29,668 nt of DNA, from NCBI GenBank assembly GCA_964369465.1, contig CAYJEX010000018.1:1-29668 (forward strand), in the 5' to 3' direction. Source of the stretch: CAYJHC01 sp964369465. GTDB taxonomy: Bacteria; Bacillota; Clostridia; Peptostreptococcales; Anaerovoracaceae. The notes under the pieces were generated by a model. The model saw only the letters and a program-made list of their open reading frames with translations, ran no database searches and was not told where the DNA came from. Of the stretch, positions 7,888 to 17,091 are shown piece by piece. Position numbers and translations under genes: made by a program. The stretch's first letter is position 1. Every line of letters starts with the position of its first letter.

Positions 7888-9294
7888 ATGAATGTGGTAT
7901 TAGATAAAATTCAATGGTTGATAATGAAAATGCAATGTTTTCTTATTTTGCCTTTGAATTGGTCATATAAATATACTGCTAAATTTACAAAAAGGCAGAG
8001 GGAGATATTTACATTTATTTTAGCTTCGCTATTCTCTGTTTTTTTGATATGGACAATATCTAGATTTAATTTGATTGACATGCCTAAAAAGTCCATCGTT
8101 TTTATGTTTGGAATGATATTGGTTGCAGTTGTTAATGTTGATAGAAAATTGAAACCTAAAGAATGGAACATGGTAGTTATGGTTCCGTATTATATCGTCG
8201 CAGCCTTAATGCTTATTACGTCTTTTACGCATAACACGGGCAGAGGAGAATTACACTTAATTTCAATAATAATGTTTTTTTTCATGCCACTATTATATAT
8301 TGTACTTGGTAATAAAAATGATCGCGAAGTGGAAAGATTTTATGTTTTACTAACAAAAGCATTTTGCTATACAGGATGTGTATATATATTTATTACAATT
8401 CTCTTTTTTCCTAAAACTACTCAATATATTCCAGAATCAGGTGTTGCATTTAATGAATACTTAGGTATTAACTTAAACCCTAATGCATTTGGGTTCGTAC
8501 TTTGTAGCATTGTAGCATGTAGTATTTACTTATATGTTCTCAATAATAAAAAAATAGTTCCATTGATTGTAATTGCTTTATCAATCCAACTTATGAATTT
8601 GGCAGTCGCTAGAACGTCCATGATAACATATGCTGCGATGATATTTGCAATGCTGGTTGCGATGATTTTGATGTTTGCTTGGTACAAAAAATATCATATT
8701 GGAAAAGAAAACATTCTTTCATTTCATTCTCCAAATAAAAGATGGAAATGGATAGCATATATTCTATGCGCTATCATTTTCGTTATTGTTTCTCAACCTT
8801 TGTGGGTAATGCTGTATGATTTTGTACAAACTGCGTATGCAAACTCAGAGACTACTATGTCAACATATGACAAACTAAATTCTCTTCTTTCAGGAAGACT
8901 TGAAATATACAAACATTATATAGAACATATAACATGGTTTGGAACAGATTCTTCTCAGATCTATTATAATTGGTCAGGAGTAGGGATGTATGCGCATAAC
9001 ACATTTTTAGATGTGGCATTTAAGAGCGGAATATTTGCTGGAATTGCATATTTGATAATGATTATAAGTGTTTTCATCTACTCTATAAAATATTTCATTT
9101 CATCAAAAGGCGAATATGGATTATTTGGTATAATTGTAACTATAGGATTTACAATATATTCCATGTTTGAAACAGCGATTATGCCTTTCCATGATGGTTT
9201 AACTGCACTTCTCTATATTTCAATAGGAGTAGTAGTTGTAAAAAGAAACAAAATTCCCTCATTGTTGGACAAAAGTGAAACAAGTGGTATATAA
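7888..9294 (+). CDS. wzy: O-antigen polymerase/ligase family membrane protein (Wzy-like, first copy)
   Basis: This integral membrane protein (468 residues, about 11-12 helices) is of the Wzy_C type that polymerises lipid-linked repeat units outside the membrane. A large loop follows NSLLSGRLEIYKHYIEHI, and the motif AHNTFLDVAFKSGI (A369, H370, N371) matches the HN(x)yL...G signature of the family. LGINLNPNAFGFVL provides the conserved NPN-type motif of the first half. AAAAGGAG at 7875-7882 sets the ATG. Polymerase and ligase members look alike; polymerase is favoured by the neighbouring flippase and glycosyltransferases. Confidence 0.85.
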   Translation: MNVVLDKIQWLIMKMQCFLILPLNWSYKYTAKFTKRQREIFTFILASLFSVFLIWTISRFNLIDMPKKSIVFMFGMILVAVVNVDRKLKPKEWNMVVMVPYYIVAALMLITSFTHNTGRGELHLISIIMFFFMPLLYIVLGNKNDREVERFYVLLTKAFCYTGCVYIFITILFFPKTTQYIPESGVAFNEYLGINLNPNAFGFVLCSIVACSIYLYVLNNKKIVPLIVIALSIQLMNLAVARTSMITYAAMIFAMLVAMILMFAWYKKYHIGKENILSFHSPNKRWKWIAYILCAIIFVIVSQPLWVMLYDFVQTAYANSETTMSTYDKLNSLLSGRLEIYKHYIEHITWFGTDSSQIYYNWSGVGMYAHNTFLDVAFKSGIFAGIAYLIMIISVFIYSIKYFISSKGEYGLFGIIVTIGFTIYSMFETAIMPFHDGLTALLYISIGVVVVKRNKIPSLLDKSETSGI

Positions 9295-9356
9295 TATTTA
9301 GTGATATTATTATATTTACATACAGAAAATCTGTACTAAAAGAGGATAAAAATTTT

Positions 9357-11312
9357 ATGAAAAAAGTGATTTCGATACTTAGAAAAATAAACACACCAAT
9401 TACAAGCAAAATTATTCTGTTAATATGTGATATAGTAGCAATTAATTTGGCGTCGCTTCTAGCTATGTGGGTTAGATTTGGATTAAATATGGGATCTGTT
9501 CCAATTAGATTTTTCGACAGTATTATCGAGATGGCACCTATAAACACCATAGGTACTATACTTATATTCGCAATTTTCCATATGTATACGACCCTTTGGA
9601 GATATGCAAGTGTAAGGGAAATAGGATATGTTTTAATGGCATGTATTTCATCATCAGTTCTGAACATATCGTTATTCTTTATGCTTAACCATGAAATTTT
9701 CAGAAGTTATTTTGTTGTTTTTCCTTTGCTTTTGATAGGATTTACTTTTGTAAGTAGATTTACATATAGATTATTTAGAATATTTTATAGAAGTCGATTG
9801 GGTATCAAAGAATCGAAAAATACAATGATTGTAGGCGGAGGTGAAGCTTGCAGTCTAGTAATGAAAGAATTAGAAAATAATTTAGATATAAACACTAATA
9901 TAGCTTGCATTATAGACGATGATCCGAAAAAGAAAGGATTGTTGATTCACGGAACAAAAATTGTAGGAAATAGAGATGAAATACTGAAAAATGTAAAGAA
10001 ATTTTCGATTTCAGAAATAATTATTGCAATTCCAAGTGCTAACAAAAAAACTATAACAGAGATAATTGAGATATGTCATGAAGCTTCAAATTGTACATTA
10101 AAAATTCTTCCTGGTGTATATCAGTTGGTGTCGGGGGATGTTACTGTTTCGAAAATTCGAAAAGTAGAAATTGAAGACTTATTAGGAAGAAATGTTGTGG
10201 ATATAGCTACGGAAAAAGTTGGAAGGTATGTTAGTGGCAAGACTGTAATAGTAACTGGAGCGGGCGGAAGCATTGGGAGTGAATTATGCAGGCAAATTGC
10301 AGCTAATGGAGTTAGGCAGCTTGTAATGATAGACATATATGAAAATGGTATGTATGAAGTACAACAAGAATTAACACAAAAATATGCCAACCTTGATATA
10401 GTTGCAATTATTGCGTCAGTTAGAAATGAAAAAAGAATAGACTCAATTTTCAAAAAATACAAACCAGAAATTGTTTACCATGCAGCTGCACATAAACACG
10501 TACCATTAATGGAAACAAGCCCAAATGAAGCAGTCAAAAATAATGTGTTTGGGACATATAAAACAGCTTTGGCGGCACATAAATACGCAGCTGAAAAATT
10601 TATACTTATCTCTACAGATAAAGCAGTTAATCCAACTAATATTATGGGCGCAACGAAAAGAATATGTGAGATGATAGTCCAAATGTTTGATGAGAAATCA
10701 AATACAGAATATACTGCTGTTAGATTTGGTAATGTGCTTGGTAGTAATGGTAGTGTTATACCAATTTTCAAAAAGCAAATTGAAGCAGGTGGCCCTGTAA
10801 CCGTAACACATCCAGATGTAATTAGATATTTTATGACCATACCTGAAGCTGTCTCGCTTGTTTTAGAAACAGGTGCTAAAGCAAAGGGAGGAGAAATATT
10901 TGTCTTAGATATGGGAGAACCAATAAAAATATTAGATTTAGCAAAAAATATGATTAAATTATCGGGGTTCAGTTTAGATGATATTGAAATAATATATACG
11001 GGACTTAGGCCAGGTGAAAAACTATACGAGGAACTTCTGATGGATGAAGAAGGACTTCAAAGTACAGAAAATGACTTAATTCATATCGGAAAACCAATTG
11101 AGTTTGATAAAATTAAAATGATAGAAAAATTGGATTATTTATATTATGCGATGGAACTAGAATATGAAGATGCAAAGGAAGTAGTTGCAGATATAGTATC
11201 AACGTATAAACCTAAAGATATTATTCCAACAGGGAAAAAAGAAAAAAGAGTGGAAGAATTTCTCGTCTCGAATGAGGAAAAATTTGTTAGCAAAACATTT
11301 TTGGATATGTAA
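9357..11312 (+). CDS. Membrane-bound UDP-GlcNAc 4,6-dehydratase (PglF/CapD/WbpM-like)
   Basis: This enzyme dehydrates UDP-GlcNAc to the 4-keto-6-deoxy sugar, the first step to 4-amino-sugars. The protein has four N-terminal helices (about 15-135, including AMWVRFG), a CoA-binding-like domain (about 150-270), then an extended SDR domain with VTGAGGSIGSE (299-309). The catalytic TDK is at 420-422. M430-GATK434 stands where ordinary SDRs have YxxxK, which is the pattern of PglF-class dehydratases rather than epimerases. The 651-residue length also fits the membrane class, reported to retain C5 configuration. The aminotransferase and PglC-like genes directly downstream fit this role. Confidence 0.93.
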   Translation: MKKVISILRKINTPITSKIILLICDIVAINLASLLAMWVRFGLNMGSVPIRFFDSIIEMAPINTIGTILIFAIFHMYTTLWRYASVREIGYVLMACISSSVLNISLFFMLNHEIFRSYFVVFPLLLIGFTFVSRFTYRLFRIFYRSRLGIKESKNTMIVGGGEACSLVMKELENNLDINTNIACIIDDDPKKKGLLIHGTKIVGNRDEILKNVKKFSISEIIIAIPSANKKTITEIIEICHEASNCTLKILPGVYQLVSGDVTVSKIRKVEIEDLLGRNVVDIATEKVGRYVSGKTVIVTGAGGSIGSELCRQIAANGVRQLVMIDIYENGMYEVQQELTQKYANLDIVAIIASVRNEKRIDSIFKKYKPEIVYHAAAHKHVPLMETSPNEAVKNNVFGTYKTALAAHKYAAEKFILISTDKAVNPTNIMGATKRICEMIVQMFDEKSNTEYTAVRFGNVLGSNGSVIPIFKKQIEAGGPVTVTHPDVIRYFMTIPEAVSLVLETGAKAKGGEIFVLDMGEPIKILDLAKNMIKLSGFSLDDIEIIYTGLRPGEKLYEELLMDEEGLQSTENDLIHIGKPIEFDKIKMIEKLDYLYYAMELEYEDAKEVVADIVSTYKPKDIIPTGKKEKRVEEFLVSNEEKFVSKTFLDM

Positions 11313-11369
11313 AATGTAACTGAGGTAAAATATGTTTTGATTTGATTATGTTTAAGGAGAAAATACTTG

Positions 11370-12500
11370 ATGGAACACAAAAAGATTTTTTTGGCTTCAC
11401 CACACATGAGTGATGAAGAATTTGAAATGAAGTATATAAAAGAAGCATTTGATACTAATTGGATAGCACCTTTGGGTGCAAATGTTGATGGATTTGAAAG
11501 AGAGTTTTGTGAATTTGTTGGAACAAAATCAGCAACGGCATTATCATCAGGCACAGCAGCTTTACACTTGGCTCTGAAATTATCGAATGTGAATGAAGGA
11601 GATAAGGTGTTTTGTCAGTCGTTGACATTTTCAGCAACAGCAAACCCTATAATGTACGAAAAATGTGTACCTGTGTTTATTGATAGTGAAATTGAAACAT
11701 GGAATATGTCTACAGAAGCTTTGAAAAAAGCGTTTAAAAAATACCCTGAAACGAAAGTTGTAATATTAGTGCATTTGTATGGAATTCCTGCGAATATTCA
11801 AGAAATAGTAAATATATGCAAAGAAAATAATGCAATACTTATTGAAGATGCGGCAGAAAGCTTAGGTTCAACATATAACGGAAAGCATACAGGAACATTT
11901 GGAGACTTTGGAATATGTAGCTTTAATGGAAACAAAATAATTACAACATCTGGAGGAGGAATGTTGTTTTCATCAAGAGAAGATGCTGAAGAGAAAATGA
12001 AAAAAGCAAAATTTTATTCAACTCAAAGCAAAGAAGCAGGAAGATACTATGAACATAAAGAAATAGGATTTAATTATAGAATAAGCAATATTTCCGCTGG
12101 TATAGGTAGAGGACAGTTAAGAATATTAAATGAGAGAGTAAGAAAAAAACAAGAAATTTTTTCTTATTACAAAAATGAATTTGCAGACATAAATGAAATA
12201 AATATGATGCCGGTAGGTAGTATAGAAAAATGTAATTGTTGGTTATCTACTTTTCTTTTGAGGGCAGACTGTAATGTGAAGCCTATTGATATTATACTTG
12301 AATTAGAAAAAAGCAATATTGAAGCAAGACATACATGGAAACCAATGCATATGCAACCAGTTTTTGATAAGTTTGACTATATTGATAACGGTGGGATTAG
12401 CGAGGATATATTTAATAGAGGGATTTGCCTTCCAAGCGATACAAAAATGACAATAGAAGAACAACAAAGAGTTATATCGATTATAAAAAAAATGTTTTAA
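11370..12500 (+). CDS. DegT/DnrJ/EryC1 family PLP aminotransferase, PglE-like
   Basis: This enzyme aminates the 4-keto sugar nucleotide made by the upstream dehydratase, with glutamate as the usual donor. The 376-residue protein begins FLASPHMSDEE and has WIAPLG (31-36), SGTAALHLAL (60-69), IEDAAESLGS (158-167) with D160 for the PLP pyridine nitrogen, and SFNGNKIITTSGGG with Schiff-base K189. Overall it strongly recalls Campylobacter PglE. A TTG three bases before could also start translation, but AAGGAGA at 11354-11360 suits ATG 11370. The product should be UDP-2-acetamido-4-amino-2,4,6-trideoxyhexose; gluco or galacto configuration is undecided. Confidence 0.93.
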   Translation: MEHKKIFLASPHMSDEEFEMKYIKEAFDTNWIAPLGANVDGFEREFCEFVGTKSATALSSGTAALHLALKLSNVNEGDKVFCQSLTFSATANPIMYEKCVPVFIDSEIETWNMSTEALKKAFKKYPETKVVILVHLYGIPANIQEIVNICKENNAILIEDAAESLGSTYNGKHTGTFGDFGICSFNGNKIITTSGGGMLFSSREDAEEKMKKAKFYSTQSKEAGRYYEHKEIGFNYRISNISAGIGRGQLRILNERVRKKQEIFSYYKNEFADINEINMMPVGSIEKCNCWLSTFLLRADCNVKPIDIILELEKSNIEARHTWKPMHMQPVFDKFDYIDNGGISEDIFNRGICLPSDTKMTIEEQQRVISIIKKMF

Positions 12501-12570
12501 TTAAATCGTTATATTTTTAGAATAAAATTGTTGAAGTAAAAATAAATAGAAATTAAGAGAAAGCGGAATA

Positions 12571-13215
12571 ATGAATAAACTAAACTTATTTTTAAAAAGG
12601 ACTATAGATATTGTTTGTAGCATAATACTTATTTTGATACTAACTATGATACCATTTTTTATATTTGTTCCAATAATTATCAAATTATCATCTAAAGGGA
12701 CGATTTTGTTTAAACAAGTAAGAGTTGGAAAAGGTGGTAAAGATTTTACAATTTATAAATTTCGAACAATGTATATGGAAACGATAGATAAGTTCGGAAA
12801 AGAAATACTACCAGAAAACAGGATAACACCAATAGGAAAATTTTTGAGAGCGACTAGTTTAGATGAAATACCACAGCTTTTCAACATACTATTTGGACAT
12901 ATGAGTTTTATTGGTCCAAGACCTATGCTTACTTATCAAAAAGACAGATGTATAGGTAACGAGGTAGACAGGTTTTTAATGAGACCTGGTATGACAGGGT
13001 GGGCTCAAGTAAAGGGACGAAATAATCTTATGTGGGAGGAAAGAGTAAAATATGATTTAGAGTATATATATAATTTTAACATCATATTAGATATAAAAAT
13101 TATATTTAAAACAATAAATATTGTACTTAAAAGAGATGGAACGCAAGTTGTACAGTATGATAGAACAAAAGATAGATTTTCGAAACACTACGTACCACCA
13201 AAAGATAAAAAGTAA
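12571..13215 (+). CDS. Initiating phosphoglycosyl transferase, PglC/WcfS-type
   Basis: This small monotopic membrane enzyme (214 residues) starts repeat-unit assembly by transferring a sugar phosphate from a UDP-sugar to undecaprenyl phosphate. One hydrophobic re-entrant helix lies near 10-38. It is followed by FKQVRVGKGGKDF, YKFRTM (62-67), the catalytic pair D98-E99 in SLDEIPQL (96-103), GPRP (115-118) and RPGMTGWAQVKGR (138-150). It lacks the extra helices of WbaP/WcaJ-type enzymes. Adjacency to the dehydratase and aminotransferase suggests the 4-amino-trideoxy sugar is the first sugar of the repeat. Confidence 0.93.
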   Translation: MNKLNLFLKRTIDIVCSIILILILTMIPFFIFVPIIIKLSSKGTILFKQVRVGKGGKDFTIYKFRTMYMETIDKFGKEILPENRITPIGKFLRATSLDEIPQLFNILFGHMSFIGPRPMLTYQKDRCIGNEVDRFLMRPGMTGWAQVKGRNNLMWEERVKYDLEYIYNFNIILDIKIIFKTINIVLKRDGTQVVQYDRTKDRFSKHYVPPKDKK

Positions 13216-13266
13216 TCATATCAGTTATAAACCAAAGTATACGCAAATATGTTGTAAAGGCAAAGA

Positions 13267-14682
13267 ATGAATAAATATATTAAATTATTGAAAAATATAG
13301 GGCTAATTGGATTAGGGAACTTCGCATCAAGGTTTCTTGGATTTTTACTGATACCATTGTATACAGCATGTCTGTCGACAACAGAGTATGGAATTGCAGA
13401 TACATTGACAATAATTGTAACTTTGAGCGTGCCCACATTTTGTGTAATGATTTATGATGGAGTAATGAGATATGCATTAGACAAAAAACTTGATAAATCC
13501 GATATTTTTTCTGCTAGTATGTATGTTACAATAATAGGGTCGTTTGTATTTTTTATAGCTACTTTGCTATTATATAGTTTGGAAATAATAAGTGAATATT
13601 TTATTGAATTAATAATATATTTTTTGGCATGGGCATTCTATCAAGTTACAAATTACTTTTGCAGGGGACTTGAGAAAATTGGAGTTTTCACATTGGGGGG
13701 AGTTATTGCAACTGCAATTGCAATAACACTAAACATCATATTTTTGTTAATATTAGACTTTGGTGTAACAGGATTTATTTTAGCGTATGCAATTTCTTAT
13801 ATTTGTTCTATGGTTTATATGGTTGTGGCTATTAAAGCATGGAAATATATTAAAAAACCAAACAAAATAGATAAACAACTAAGAAAAGAAATGTTGACAT
13901 ATTCTTTTCCTCTTGTGCTAAATTATCTAAGTATGTCTGCAATAAATTATGCTAATAGATATGTAGTGATAGCAGTAATGGGGTTTTCGTTTGCTGGAAT
14001 CTTTGGTATAGCAAATAAAATATCAATTGTTTTAGTAACAATTGGGATTGTATTTATTAGTGCTTGGAGAATTTCTGCTGTTGAAGATTTTGGTTCGAAA
14101 AATTCAAAAGAGTTTTATAGCAAAGTGTTTGAAATATATTCCACATTTTGTTTTTGTGTAGCAGGTGGATTGATCTTGTTTTCAAAAGTTTTAGGGTACA
14201 TTTTGTACAGCAATGATTTTTTCATAGCTTGGAAATACTCTACAATACTGATTTTAGGAGCGTGCATATATAAATTAGCTGATTTTATGATCACGATTTA
14301 TACATCATCGAAAAAAACAAAAAAAGTTTTTGTTGTGTCTTTTACAGGAGCATTAGTATCTATAATATCTAGTGTTCCATTAGTATATATGCTAGAACTT
14401 TATGGAGCTGCAATTGCTGTTTTATTAGGATACTGTACTGTATTTATATTTTGCATTATTGATACTAGAAAAATCATGAAATTTAATATTAACTTCAAAT
14501 CATTGATTTTCGTTTTTCTGATATTGATTGTTGAAATTGTTATAGTTCTACAGGATAAATTAGAATTGTTTATCGTTGCCTTTTTTGTATATTTATTAAT
14601 TCCAGTAATAAAAAGGAAAGGCATATTTTTGATGTTAGATTTTTTCAAAAATAAAATTACAAATAAATCAAGAAAGAACTAA
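13267..14682 (+). CDS. wzx: Wzx-type polysaccharide flippase (second copy)
   Basis: This 471-residue MOP-superfamily transporter has about 12 hydrophobic helices. The N-terminus (GLIGLGNFASRFLGFLLIPL, then STTEYGIADTL) is the usual start of the polysaccharide-exporter family. AAAGG at 13256-13260 precedes the ATG. It is only distantly like the flippase at 4124, so the two copies are not a recent duplication. It may export a different repeat unit or a lipid-linked single sugar used for modification. Confidence 0.9.
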   Translation: MNKYIKLLKNIGLIGLGNFASRFLGFLLIPLYTACLSTTEYGIADTLTIIVTLSVPTFCVMIYDGVMRYALDKKLDKSDIFSASMYVTIIGSFVFFIATLLLYSLEIISEYFIELIIYFLAWAFYQVTNYFCRGLEKIGVFTLGGVIATAIAITLNIIFLLILDFGVTGFILAYAISYICSMVYMVVAIKAWKYIKKPNKIDKQLRKEMLTYSFPLVLNYLSMSAINYANRYVVIAVMGFSFAGIFGIANKISIVLVTIGIVFISAWRISAVEDFGSKNSKEFYSKVFEIYSTFCFCVAGGLILFSKVLGYILYSNDFFIAWKYSTILILGACIYKLADFMITIYTSSKKTKKVFVVSFTGALVSIISSVPLVYMLELYGAAIAVLLGYCTVFIFCIIDTRKIMKFNINFKSLIFVFLILIVEIVIVLQDKLELFIVAFFVYLLIPVIKRKGIFLMLDFFKNKITNKSRKN

Positions 14683-14716
14683 TATATAATATATTTTAGA
14701 GAAGGGTGAAAATAAA

Positions 14717-15742
14717 ATGAATATACTTATTACAAGCATAGGACAAAGAGGATACTTAATAGAACATTTTAAGGAAAGCGTTAAAGGTGAACATGGAATA
14801 TATGCGGCGGATGTTTTAAAATATGCACCAGCATTAAAAAATGCAGATAAGGCATTTATAATGCCATATGCATCAAGTGAAAACTATTGTGAAACGCTTA
14901 TAAAAATATGCAAAGAAAATTCAATTAAAGCTGTATTTTCAATTAATGATATTGAGCTCCCATATTTAGCAATGTACAAAGAAAAACTTAAAGAAAATGG
15001 AATCAATGCTATAATATGTGACAAAGATATAATAGATATGTGTACAGACAAATACTTAACATATATGTTTTGTCAAAAAAACAATGTTGGTTCTCCTAAT
15101 ACATTTTTATGGAGCGAAAAAAACAAAATGTTAGAAGAAATAGGTACTGGAAAGTTACAATTTCCAATAATTGCAAAACCTAGAAAAGGCAGTAAAAGTA
15201 TAGGAATACACTTCTTAAACAATGAACAAGAATTACTAGAAGATATAGAAATGTCAAAAGAAAGCAGTATTCCAGAAGATGAAAAATGTATCTACCAAGA
15301 AACATTAAAGGGAGTATTGATAGCGGCACATGTTATATGTAATAAGGATGGAGAACCATTATCTATTGTAACGATGAAAAACTTGACAGAACATTTCGGA
15401 GAAACGTATCAAAACACGACATATCGAGATGAAAAATTATTTGAGTATGTATATAATGCTGTTAAACCAGTTGGTGCGTATGGTATAATTGATTTGAATA
15501 TTATGCAAAAAGAAAATGGAGATTTTGTTTTACTAGAATTCAATCCAAGGATGAGTGGAGGATATTCGGTTTCGCACTTTTCAAATCCAGATTTTACAAA
15601 GAATTTGATAGGAGTGGCTTTGGACAAAACAATTGAAATAGACAAAGAAAAGATATATGCATTTAAAGATACAATAATGCTTAAACAGTTTACAACTACG
15701 TGGACAACAGAAGAAGAAGTAAATGATTATACAGGGAAATAA
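14717..15742 (+). CDS. ATP-grasp ligase (CarB/PylC-like fold)
   Basis: The ATP-grasp fold joins a carboxylate, activated as acyl phosphate, to an amine or thiol. In 341 residues I see a Rossmann-like N-terminal domain (NILITSIGQRGYL), the ATP-binding segment KPRKGSKSIGI (154-164), the adenine-contact region around YQET (193-196), and the metal/phosphate site LLEFNPRMSGG (272-282) with E274, N276 and R278. This is the set found in CarB-like ligases of surface-glycan loci. The substrate is not determined. Its place between the 4-amino-sugar genes and the organic-acid block makes amide coupling of an acid to the free sugar amine plausible. Confidence 0.88.
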   Translation: MNILITSIGQRGYLIEHFKESVKGEHGIYAADVLKYAPALKNADKAFIMPYASSENYCETLIKICKENSIKAVFSINDIELPYLAMYKEKLKENGINAIICDKDIIDMCTDKYLTYMFCQKNNVGSPNTFLWSEKNKMLEEIGTGKLQFPIIAKPRKGSKSIGIHFLNNEQELLEDIEMSKESSIPEDEKCIYQETLKGVLIAAHVICNKDGEPLSIVTMKNLTEHFGETYQNTTYRDEKLFEYVYNAVKPVGAYGIIDLNIMQKENGDFVLLEFNPRMSGGYSVSHFSNPDFTKNLIGVALDKTIEIDKEKIYAFKDTIMLKQFTTTWTTEEEVNDYTGK

Positions 15743-15767
15743 ATACAATTCAAAATAGGAGAAAAAT

Positions 15768-17057
15768 ATGAATTATTTAAAAGAAGCTAACTCGAATTTG
15801 ATGGAAATTGGAGTTTTAGGAAAAGAGAATAATAGAAAATTTGACTGGATATGCCCCGCTTTGTTAGCGACAGTTCCGATATTACAACATTATATAGGAA
15901 TTGTTTCAGCGGGCGCTACAATGTTATTGATTTTATTTCCATACGTTTTTGTAAAAATATGTTTTAGACTAAAAAACATAAAAAATTACAAAAATAATTT
16001 GATTGTTATTTCACCATTAATTGTATATTGCGCATATATGGTTTTTGACCATGGCACAGACATATTTGAAATTGGTAGATTGGGCTTGCTGTGCGCTTTT
16101 TTTGTAGCACTGGCTTTTGAATGTATTAATTTAAAGTATTTGATTAAGGCTGCAATTTTAATTGCAAGCTTGGCTAGTATTATTATAATTATTCAATATA
16201 TTTGCTATTATGTTCTGGGATTTCATTTACAAATTATACCTACATTTTTGCTACTAGAAGAATCTGAACAGTGGATACTTTTGGCAGAAACAGGTACACA
16301 TTCAATTACAGGTGAATTAATGGATATATATCGTCCGTCAGCGCTTTTCTTAGAACCTGCACATATGTTCATTTACTGTTTTCCACTTATCATGCTATTG
16401 TTGCTATCTCCATATATAACTAAAACTCGAATTGCTTTAGCAGTACTAATTTCAGTTGGGGTGTACCTTGGAACATCTGGAATGGGAATACTATTTCTTT
16501 TTGGATGTTGGATGTTATACCTAGGGCTATTTAGATCTAAAGACAATTTGCCTCATATGAGGAATTTAATTACAAAAGGCAATATGATACGCATGGCATT
16601 GTTTTTTGTGATTTTCTTGGTGATGACAACGCAGATTGAAGTATTTGCTGGTGCATTTGATAGGGTTGCTTCTGGAGAAGCTACGTCAGGAAGAACAGAA
16701 GAAGGCAATGCACTATTGCAAGAAGGTATGCGAGGCATTAATTTATGGATTGGAAATGCAGATAATACAGAAGGGATTGAATTTCATTTATCTGGGTTTG
16801 CTGCAACATTATATAAATACGGAATTATTGGTGTTATTATTTCTTATATATTTTATGTGAGAAGTTTACTTCTTCTAAGATGGGAATATTTTTGGATTTC
16901 ATTTATTGTACTAGTACTTTCATTTTATTCAGCACATACACATGGAAGTTTTTACATGCTATACTATGTAGCAATATTATTAAATGGGTATTCATATGGG
17001 AAAATAAATAAATTTACATTTTTAAAACAAAATTTAAAGAGGCAACCAATCAAATAA
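15768..17057 (+). CDS. Second Wzy-like polymerase/ligase membrane protein
   Basis: This is a 429-residue multi-helix membrane protein (about 10-11 helices). It carries YRPSALFLEPAHMF, with R189 and E196 matching the R-(x)-sG-(l/f)-x-EP motif of O-antigen polymerases, then YLGTSGMG and a loop with SGEATSGRTEEG before the last helices. AGGAG at 15757-15761 sets the start. The family is divergent, so polymerase is inferred from topology and motifs. It is unlike the protein at 7888, so the locus holds two distinct flippase/polymerase sets. Confidence 0.75.
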   Translation: MNYLKEANSNLMEIGVLGKENNRKFDWICPALLATVPILQHYIGIVSAGATMLLILFPYVFVKICFRLKNIKNYKNNLIVISPLIVYCAYMVFDHGTDIFEIGRLGLLCAFFVALAFECINLKYLIKAAILIASLASIIIIIQYICYYVLGFHLQIIPTFLLLEESEQWILLAETGTHSITGELMDIYRPSALFLEPAHMFIYCFPLIMLLLLSPYITKTRIALAVLISVGVYLGTSGMGILFLFGCWMLYLGLFRSKDNLPHMRNLITKGNMIRMALFFVIFLVMTTQIEVFAGAFDRVASGEATSGRTEEGNALLQEGMRGINLWIGNADNTEGIEFHLSGFAATLYKYGIIGVIISYIFYVRSLLLLRWEYFWISFIVLVLSFYSAHTHGSFYMLYYVAILLNGYSYGKINKFTFLKQNLKRQPIK

Positions 17058-17091
17058 GTATAATATAGAAAATAAAATTAAGGTGAAAATC

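Noticed and set aside
9357..11312. Reading the CapD-like protein as a sugar epimerase
   Set aside because: The SDR tyrosine is replaced by Met (M430) and TDK (420-422) is present, which is the dehydratase pattern.
16636..16860. + strand frame of 74 codons inside the second polymerase gene
   Set aside because: It is an alternative frame of a gene with clear motifs and has no ribosome binding site of its own.
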